8,498 bases of DNA. Source: an uncultured Slackia sp. Its GTDB lineage: Bacteria > Actinomycetota > Coriobacteriia > Coriobacteriales > Eggerthellaceae. Positions 4,185 through 8,498 of this stretch are shown piece after piece. The stretch is from positions 1 to 8,498 of the forward strand of contig USEZ01000080.1 of NCBI GenBank assembly GCA_900553775.1, in the 5' to 3' direction. How positions within the stretch are numbered: position 1 is the first letter of the stretch; each line of letters begins with the position of its first letter. A program made the translations under genes and the position numbers. The notes under the pieces were generated by a model. The model did no database searches. It saw only the letters and a list, made by a program, of their open reading frames with translations, and was not told the origin of the DNA.

Positions 4185-4578
4185 CAAGAAACGCCGAGAC
4201 GCGGCAGTCACATACGCGTCGTTCCTCGGCTTCGAGCGGGGCGAATGCACGCTGCTGGAGCTGGACGACGGCTTCGGCCTCTTCACGGTCGGCGGGGTCG
4301 AGTACCTGGTCGTCAGGAGCTGCGAGGTCGTCGGCGGCGAAGAGCCGGAAAAGGAGCCGGGGCGCGGCGTGTTCGCCGGGATGGCGGAGGCCGCGGGGCT
4401 TCCCGCGAAGCTCGGGTACACGGCGCGAGAGGTCGCGGCGGCGACGGGAGTGAGCTATTCGGCGGTGTGCCAGTGCGCGGCGGACGGGACGCTCGAAAGC
4501 TACCTGCCGCGCGGCATGAAAAGGGGCCGGCTGATGACGCCGGCGATGGTGGACGCCTGGCTGGAAGGAGGAAGGTGA
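4177..4578 (+). CDS. Protein with C-terminal excisionase/MerR-like helix-turn-helix
   Basis: The protein has 133 residues. Residues 79-129 (LGYTAREVAAATGVSYSAVC, then DGTLESYLPRG, RGRLMTPAMVDAWLEGG) have the layout of HTH_17/excisionase-like DNA-binding domains: helix-turn-helix, a short wing, then a helix with W-L. Residues 21-50 (GECTLLELDDGFGLFTVGG, VEYLVV) look like a small β-rich domain I do not recognise, joined by an acidic linker (EEPEKEPG). Excisionase, regulator and replication adaptor are all possible. Start ATG at 4177 has GAAAGGAG upstream and overlaps the previous gene. The next gene begins directly at its stop (TGAATG). Confidence 0.65.
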   Translation: MNDKKRRDAAVTYASFLGFERGECTLLELDDGFGLFTVGGVEYLVVRSCEVVGGEEPEKEPGRGVFAGMAEAAGLPAKLGYTAREVAAATGVSYSAVCQCAADGTLESYLPRGMKRGRLMTPAMVDAWLEGGR

Positions 4579-4767
4579 ATGGCAGGAAAAGAGAAAGCGC
4601 ACGGGAACTTCTTGGCCGATGCCCGCGCGCTTGCAAAAAGCGACCCGTTTCTCAACGAGTTCACTCCGAGGATGTTAGCACAGTGCGCCGTCCGGTCGGC
4701 GTGCTGCATCGCGCTCATCGCGATTCTTCTGTTCGCAGTGAAAGGATGGGTGGTCACGTGGTACTAG
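4579..4767 (+). CDS. Small single-pass membrane protein, unknown
   Basis: The 62-residue protein has a charged N-terminal half (MAGKEKAHGNFLADARALAK) and one hydrophobic helix at about residues 38-56 (CCIALIAILLFAVKGWVV). It begins immediately after the previous stop with GGAAGGAGGAAGG upstream. Its end overlaps the start of the antirepressor gene, so it belongs to the same operon. No family is recognised. Confidence 0.65.
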   Translation: MAGKEKAHGNFLADARALAKSDPFLNEFTPRMLAQCAVRSACCIALIAILLFAVKGWVVTWY

Positions 4768-5546
4768 CAGACGACGCCGGAATCATGGCGTTCGAGAACG
4801 CGCAATTCGGAACCATTCGCGCAGGCATGAACGACGGCGAGCCGTGGTTCATCGCATCAGACGTTTGCGCGGCGCTCGGTCTTGCGAACGTGACAAACGC
4901 TGTTCGCCGACTGGACGATGACGAAACGACCCTTATTTCAATTAAGGGTCGCGAGATAAACGCCGTTAACGAACCCGGCCTTTACTCGATGGTTCTTTCG
5001 AGCCGCAAGCCTGAAGCCAAGGCCTTCAAACGCTGGGTCACCCACGAGGTCTTGCCGGCCATCCGCCGCACGGGCGGCTACATCGCCGCGAAGCCGGACG
5101 AGACGCCGGAGGAGATCATGGCCCGCGCGCTGCTCGTCGCGAACGACACGATGCGGCGGCAGCGCGAGCGCATCGAGGGGCTTTCCGCCGAGAACGCGGA
5201 GCTGCGGCCCAAGGCGCTCTTCGCCGACGCGGTGGCCGCGAGCGACGGCACGTGCCTGGTGGGCGAGCTCGCCAAGATGCTTCGCCAGAACGGCGTGGAC
5301 ATAGGCCAGAACCGCCTGTTCGGCTGGCTGCGCGACAACGGCTGGCTGGGCAGGTCCGGGTGCAACCGCAACGTGCCGACGCAGCGCGCGATGGACATGG
5401 GCCTCTTCCGCATCAAGGAGACGGCGGTCACGCACAGCGACGGGCACGTCACGGTCACCCGCACGCCCAAGGTCACCGGCAAGGGCCAGCGGTATTTCGT
5501 GGACAAGTTCATCGAGGACGAAGGGAGGCTGTTCCCGTGCGCGTGA
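4758..5546 (+). CDS. Phage antirepressor (BRO-N plus KilAC-type domains)
   Basis: This protein of about 262 residues has an N-terminal BRO-N domain (FENAQFGTIRAG, DGEPWFIASDVCAALGL, NVTNAVRRLDDDE, NEPGLYSMVLSSRKPEAKAF, KRWVTHEVLPAIRRTGGY) and a C-terminal antirepressor domain (residues ~135-255: LVGELAKMLRQNGVDIGQNR, LFGWLRDNGWL, GQRYFVDKFIEDEGRLFP). Such proteins bind or displace short repressors lacking the self-cleavage domain, which matches the repressor at 2147-2524; pairing with it is inferred. The start is uncertain: GTG 4758 (chosen, GGTGG four bases upstream), ATG 4746 (no spacing from its GAAAGG) or ATG 4785 (weak site, but the domain begins right there). The BRO-N half is less GC-rich than the C-terminal half, hinting at a mosaic origin. 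Confidence 0.88.
   Translation: MVLADDAGIMAFENAQFGTIRAGMNDGEPWFIASDVCAALGLANVTNAVRRLDDDETTLISIKGREINAVNEPGLYSMVLSSRKPEAKAFKRWVTHEVLPAIRRTGGYIAAKPDETPEEIMARALLVANDTMRRQRERIEGLSAENAELRPKALFADAVAASDGTCLVGELAKMLRQNGVDIGQNRLFGWLRDNGWLGRSGCNRNVPTQRAMDMGLFRIKETAVTHSDGHVTVTRTPKVTGKGQRYFVDKFIEDEGRLFPCA
4927..4951 (+). repeat. Perfect hairpin inside the antirepressor gene
   Basis: CGACCCTTA and TAAGGGTCG form a perfect 9-bp inverted repeat around the 7-base loop TTTCAAT. It lies in the codons for TLISIKGR in the BRO-N domain. No terminator-like T-run follows. It could be an operator or an RNA structure limiting antirepressor expression. Confidence 0.6.
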
Positions 5547-5752
5547 CGAAGGAGCAGGTCGAGCGCCTCGCCAAGGCGAAGGCCGAATACGACCGCGCGA
5601 TCGACTGGATCGCCCACGGCGAGCAGGCCGAGCGCAGCGGCCACATCGAGCCGACGCTGACGACCGAGAGGCTGCGCGACATGGCCGACGCCGCCGGCGC
5701 GCCCGCACCGCACTGTCCACGGCCGCATGTTCGCGGCCTTTCGTGTTTATAG
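5537..5752 (+). CDS. Small hypothetical protein, helical
   Basis: The 71-residue frame begins at a GTG that overlaps the antirepressor end by 10 bases, with GGGAGG about eight bases upstream. Residues 3-22 (VTKEQVERLAKAKAEYDRAI) and 42-55 (TTERLRDMADAAGA) look helical and charged. The last ~14 residues are encoded by a GC-rich hairpin (5718-5745), so the true conserved part may end earlier. A second GTG two codons on is possible. I recognise no family; translational coupling to the antirepressor is likely. Confidence 0.6.
   Translation: MRVTKEQVERLAKAKAEYDRAIDWIAHGEQAERSGHIEPTLTTERLRDMADAAGAPAPHCPRPHVRGLSCL
5718..5748 (+). terminator. Possible intrinsic terminator/attenuator
   Basis: GGCCGC (5721-5726) and GCGGCC (5733-5738) pair around ATGTTC. 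The sequence continues TTTCGTGTTT, with CACG/CGTG able to extend the stem imperfectly. The T-run is interrupted, so termination may be partial. It lies within the 3' end of the preceding gene and ends just before AGGAGG of the next, so read-through must be common if downstream genes depend on the same transcript. Confidence 0.45.
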
Positions 5753-5765
5753 GAGGCATCGCCGC

Positions 5766-5954
5766 ATGGTGTCCCTCGACTACATCCGCCGGTCGGCCAA
5801 GCGCAACGCCGCGCATACCGTGGCCCGCGCGTTCCTGCGCGCCCCCGGGCTGGACCCCGCGAAGCACACGGCGCGCTCATGGGAGCACGAGACGTACGCC
5901 GGGCTGCGGTCCTGCATGGCCAACCACGGCTCGCCGATGGACGGCAGGCGCTGA
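5766..5954 (+). CDS. Small hypothetical protein
   Basis: The 62-residue protein is basic and begins MVSLDYIRRSAKRNAAHTVA, with a later SWEHETYAGLRSCMANHG segment. GGAGG lies nine bases before the ATG, and the stop is two bases before the HNH gene. I recognise no family. The tight spacing to the HNH endonuclease suggests the two are translated together. Confidence 0.6.
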   Translation: MVSLDYIRRSAKRNAAHTVARAFLRAPGLDPAKHTARSWEHETYAGLRSCMANHGSPMDGRR

Positions 5955-5956
5955 CG

Positions 5957-6358
5957 ATGGACCCGAGGCGCGCCAACGGAACTCGGCGCACGGCGCTGCG
6001 GCGCGAGTTCGCCGCGTCCGACGCCCCCTGCTGGCTGTGCGGCATGCCGATACCGCGCGGCGTCTGCCATACGCATCCGTACGCGATGGAGCTTGACGAG
6101 GTGGTTCCCGTGAGCAAGGGAGGCGACCCGCTCGACCGCGCGAACATCAGGCGAGCGCACCGCTGCTGCAACCAGTGGCGCGGGGGCATGGACGCCGCCG
6201 ACGCGGCGAAGGTCGCCGACGCCGCCCGCGCGATGTTCGGCATGTGGTCGTGCCCCGCCGAGTTCGTCCTGTTCGCGAGGAACGCGAGATCGCGCGCGTC
6301 GAATGAAAAAGGGGAAAGAAAAAACAACGTCGCCGTCATGACGTCGCGCGAATGGTGA
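5957..6358 (+). CDS. HNH endonuclease (packaging-associated)
   Basis: The protein has 133 residues with an HNH/zinc-ribbon layout: C25WLC28, then residues 45-58 (ELDEVVPVSKGGDP), N63, H68 and C71-N72 (AHRCCNQWRG). The usual first catalytic His (DHVVP in most relatives) is Glu48 here (DEVVP); I believe some phage HNH proteins share this variant. HNH proteins located directly before terminase genes help cut concatemeric DNA during packaging in HK97-type phages, which fits the next genes here. Start ATG has only a weak ribosome binding site and lies two bases after the previous stop, so translational coupling is likely; the frame is open upstream but out of line with the domain. Confidence 0.85.
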   Translation: MDPRRANGTRRTALRREFAASDAPCWLCGMPIPRGVCHTHPYAMELDEVVPVSKGGDPLDRANIRRAHRCCNQWRGGMDAADAAKVADAARAMFGMWSCPAEFVLFARNARSRASNEKGERKNNVAVMTSREW

Positions 6359-6473
6359 CGCGGCGCGGAAGACCCGGCGGGGAGGCCCCGGCCCCCGCCG
6401 CCAAGGCCGGCCCTGCGGCATAGGGCCGCCACACCAAGGCCCGCAAATCCACATCTGCAGACAAGGAGGAACG
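6359..6473. other. GC-rich hairpin region before the terminase; candidate cos/pac site
   Basis: The 115-bp gap holds two strong dyads: CGGCGGGG/CCCCGCCG (6375-6382 with 6393-6400) and CGGCCCT/AGGGCCG (6408-6414 with 6422-6428). No T-run follows either, so they are not ordinary terminators. In many HNH-encoding phages the packaging start is near the HNH and small terminase genes, so a cos or pac site is a reasonable inference. No gene is visible. Confidence 0.35.
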
Positions 6474-6737
6474 ATGGGCAGAACCAAGTCGATAGCGAAA
6501 ACGTCCACCTCCATCGCCGCAGCGTGGGAGAAGGGCGGCGAGATCGAGGCGACGCGACAGTCTGTGCGCAAGTACGCCGAGGTGATAGACGTGACGGAGA
6601 GCGGCCGCGACATGAAGCCGCTCATCACGGGCATGTTCGAGGCAATCGACCGCCTCAAGGCGCTCGAAGAGGCCGAGGCCGCGCGCGAGGGCGACACGCC
6701 GCTCTCGCAGATCCTGGGAATGGGCGATGGCGTCTAG
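6474..6737 (+). CDS. terS: Terminase small subunit (putative)
   Basis: The 87-residue protein is mostly helical and charged: MGRTKSIAKTSTSIAAAWEK, SVRKYAEVIDVTESGRDMK, then GMFEAIDRLKALEEAEAARE and a short tail ending ILGMGDGV. Small terminases of actinobacterial phages of this size have a similar YA-x2-ID and L-x-ALE layout; the family match is weak by eye and rests mainly on position. It lies directly upstream of, and overlaps by 11 bases, the large terminase gene. AAGGAGG ends four bases before the ATG. It would recognise phage DNA and hand it to the large subunit. Confidence 0.65.
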   Translation: MGRTKSIAKTSTSIAAAWEKGGEIEATRQSVRKYAEVIDVTESGRDMKPLITGMFEAIDRLKALEEAEAAREGDTPLSQILGMGDGV

Positions 6738-8199
6738 GCGCGGATGCCAGCAGGCCACCTACTCCTGGTGCGACAGCTACGGCCGCACCGAGGGACGCGC
6801 CGCGACCGAGCTGGCCAATGCCTACGGCATGGCGCCGCATCCATGGCAGGCCGGCGTCCTGAACGACTGGCTCGCCCTGGACGATTCGGGGCGGCTGCTC
6901 AACTCGCTGTGCCTGCTGGACGTCCCCAGGCAGAACGGCAAGACGGGCGTGTGCGACCCGCGCGAGACGTGGGGGCTTGTCAAGCGCGGCGAATGGATCC
7001 TGCACACCGCGCAGGAGTACCAGACCGCCAAGAAGGCGTTCGACCGCCTGCGCGCGAAGTTCGGTGACTGCAAGAACGACCCGCGCGCCCGATACCCCGA
7101 GCTCAACCGCCTCGTGGAGCGTTACACCACGTCGGCCAACCAGATGGTGCTCGACCTCACCAACGGCGGGCACATCGAGTTCCGCACGCGCGGCAGCTCG
7201 ACGCAGATGGGCAGAGGCGGCACCTTCGACCTGGTGGTCGTCGACGAGGCGCAGGACTACACCGACGAGCAGGACGCGGCGCTCTCGCCGCTCAACTCGG
7301 CGGCGCCCCACGGCTCGCCGCAGACGATCCTCATGGGCACGGTGCCCGACCCCAAGCGCGGAAGCGCCGGCGAGGTGTTCGTCCGCCTGAGGTCGATGCT
7401 CAGGGATTCCCCCGAGCGCGGCTTCTGCATCCACGAATGGAGCGTCGCGGAGCTGCCGGAAGACGTGGTCGACCGAGACCTCTGGTACATGACGAACCCC
7501 TCGCTCGGCTACCAGCTGCTAGAAAGCGCGCTTCTGAAAGACTCGAAGTCCATGACGCCCGAGAAGTTCGCGATGGAGCATCTGGGATGGCATCCGTCGT
7601 TCGTCGCGGCGGCGCAGCATCCCATCAGCGCGGCCTCGTGGGCCAAGGCCAAGACCGGAGCGCCGCCCGAGGACGGCGTGAAGGCATACGGGGTCAAGTT
7701 CTCGCCCGACGGCGCGTCGGCGGCCCTGTCCGTCGCGATACGCCCGGACGAAGGCCCCGCCTACGTCGAGCTCGTGCGCTGCTTCCGTCCGTCCGACGAG
7801 CTGGGCGACATTGCCGAGTGGCTGGGGACGCGCCAGGACGAGGCGGCGGTCGCGGTCATCGACGGACAGGGCAGCGCGCAGACGCTGCACGACCGCCTCC
7901 GCGACGAATACGGCGTGCCGCGCGACTGGGTAGTGAGGCCGACGGTCGCGGACGCGACTTCCGCGTACTTCGCCATCGCGAACGCGGTGGAGGAAGGAAC
8001 GCTCGAGCACTTCGGCCAGGAGCCGCTGGACGATTCCGCGACGAAATGCGCGAAGCGCCGCATCGGGACGAAGGGCGGCTGGGGCTTCGAGTCGGCCGAC
8101 GGCGCCGACGCGTGCCTCGTCGAATCCGCCGCGCTCGCCCACTGGGGCGCGACGACCACCAACAGAGACCAACGCAAGGAGCTGCTGATCGGATGGTAG
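6727..8199 (+). CDS. terL: Terminase large subunit (ATPase-nuclease packaging motor)
   Basis: The 490-residue protein has a normal length for the family. The ATPase half has an adenine/entry region (HPWQAGVLNDWL, 38-49), Walker A VPRQNGKT (66-73), Walker B LVVVDEAQ (169-176) and a coupling motif MGTVP (203-207). The nuclease half has YGVKFSPDG (321-329), VAVIDGQG (375-382) and GADACLVESAAL (459-470). In canonical RNase-H-like terminase nucleases the first catalytic residue is Asp in VDxSPDG; here it is Lys324, with Asp328 nearby as a possible stand-in. Asp379 and Asp461 are present. The enzyme cuts the DNA concatemer and drives it into the prohead through the portal encoded next. The start overlaps terS; the stop overlaps the portal start. 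Confidence 0.95.
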   Translation: MASRRGCQQATYSWCDSYGRTEGRAATELANAYGMAPHPWQAGVLNDWLALDDSGRLLNSLCLLDVPRQNGKTGVCDPRETWGLVKRGEWILHTAQEYQTAKKAFDRLRAKFGDCKNDPRARYPELNRLVERYTTSANQMVLDLTNGGHIEFRTRGSSTQMGRGGTFDLVVVDEAQDYTDEQDAALSPLNSAAPHGSPQTILMGTVPDPKRGSAGEVFVRLRSMLRDSPERGFCIHEWSVAELPEDVVDRDLWYMTNPSLGYQLLESALLKDSKSMTPEKFAMEHLGWHPSFVAAAQHPISAASWAKAKTGAPPEDGVKAYGVKFSPDGASAALSVAIRPDEGPAYVELVRCFRPSDELGDIAEWLGTRQDEAAVAVIDGQGSAQTLHDRLRDEYGVPRDWVVRPTVADATSAYFAIANAVEEGTLEHFGQEPLDDSATKCAKRRIGTKGGWGFESADGADACLVESAALAHWGATTTNRDQRKELLIGW

Positions 8200-8498
8200 A
8201 CACCCACAATCTCGCGGCGGCGCGCGGCATGTCCGGCGAGGACGAGGACACGCTCCGCCAGCTGCTCGACGTGTACCGCGAACGCCTTCCGAGGAACCGC
8301 GAGCTGACCGCCTACTACGAGGCCAAGCAGCAGACCCCCTCGATCGGCGTGGACAACATCCCCGAGAACGTGAGGGTCGGCGCGCGCTGCGACTGGGCGT
8401 CCAAGGCGGTCGCCAGCGTGTCGGAGCGCGTCAGGATGGACGGCTTCGGGTTCGCCGGAGACTACCGCGACCCCGTGCTCGAAGAGGTGGAGCGTACG
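8193..8498 (+). CDS. Phage portal protein, N-terminal part (runs off right edge)
   Basis: The 102 codons visible start at an ATG overlapping the terminase stop (ATGGTAG). The sequence contains LLDVYRERLPRNRELTAYYE, the line IPENVRVGARCDWASKAV and ERVRMDGFGF, the N-terminal layout of SPP1-Gp6-like portal proteins (YYE-G/AK, then a V-G-x2-x-A-V segment and a V-x-GF strand). Portals form the dodecameric ring through which DNA enters the head. Position after the large terminase supports the call. The rest of the gene lies outside the window. Confidence 0.85.
   Translation, partial: MVDTHNLAAARGMSGEDEDTLRQLLDVYRERLPRNRELTAYYEAKQQTPSIGVDNIPENVRVGARCDWASKAVASVSERVRMDGFGFAGDYRDPVLEEVERT

Overview
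The window reads as the left part of a temperate, tailed (Caudovirales-type) prophage in a high-GC bacterium. It has dense GC-rich coding, AAAGGAGG-type ribosome binding sites, and protein flavours (HicAB with NHEH-type HicA, DUF3644, PRQNGKT-type large terminase, SPP1-Gp6-like portal) that remind me of gut Actinomycetota of the Coriobacteriia/Eggerthellaceae kind. That taxonomic guess is inference only.

Layout. Positions 1-2524 are transcribed leftward (lysogeny and accessory genes). At the extreme left edge a hicB antitoxin gene runs in frame into a stretch that reads as the C-terminal part of the chromosomal tRNA-modification enzyme QueA, so the edge looks like a prophage/chromosome junction (attL or attR) lying inside queA. 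Next come hicA with a two-operator promoter, an orphan HicB-like protein, a DUF3644 (HEPN-like, R-x4-H) candidate defence protein, and a short CI-like XRE repressor in the same operon as the DUF3644 gene. Positions 2525-2665 form a divergent control region with four copies of an operator-like dyad (ACA-n-AAAAATGT core) placed over two opposing promoters.

Positions 2666-6358 run rightward and carry the early genes: a small membrane protein, a Cro-like XRE protein, a second small membrane protein, then a longer paralogue of the first one, a 406-bp stretch without a convincing gene but rich in dyads, a second XRE protein, a protein with a C-terminal excisionase/HTH_17-like helix-turn-helix, another small membrane protein, a BRO-N/KilAC-type antirepressor, two small unknowns and an HNH endonuclease. 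Positions 6359-8498 begin the packaging/head module: a GC-rich hairpin region (candidate cos/pac), small terminase, large terminase and the start of the portal gene.

How it fits together: the CI-like repressor would hold the rightward promoter off through the four-site array while sustaining its own leftward operon, which also delivers the DUF3644 protein in lysogens. Cro, the second XRE protein and the antirepressor would counter it on induction. HicAB sits directly at the junction, and its antitoxin gene appears to be altered by integration. No integrase and no replication or recombination genes are present here. The early region passes straight from regulators to packaging, so those functions must lie elsewhere or be supplied by the host.
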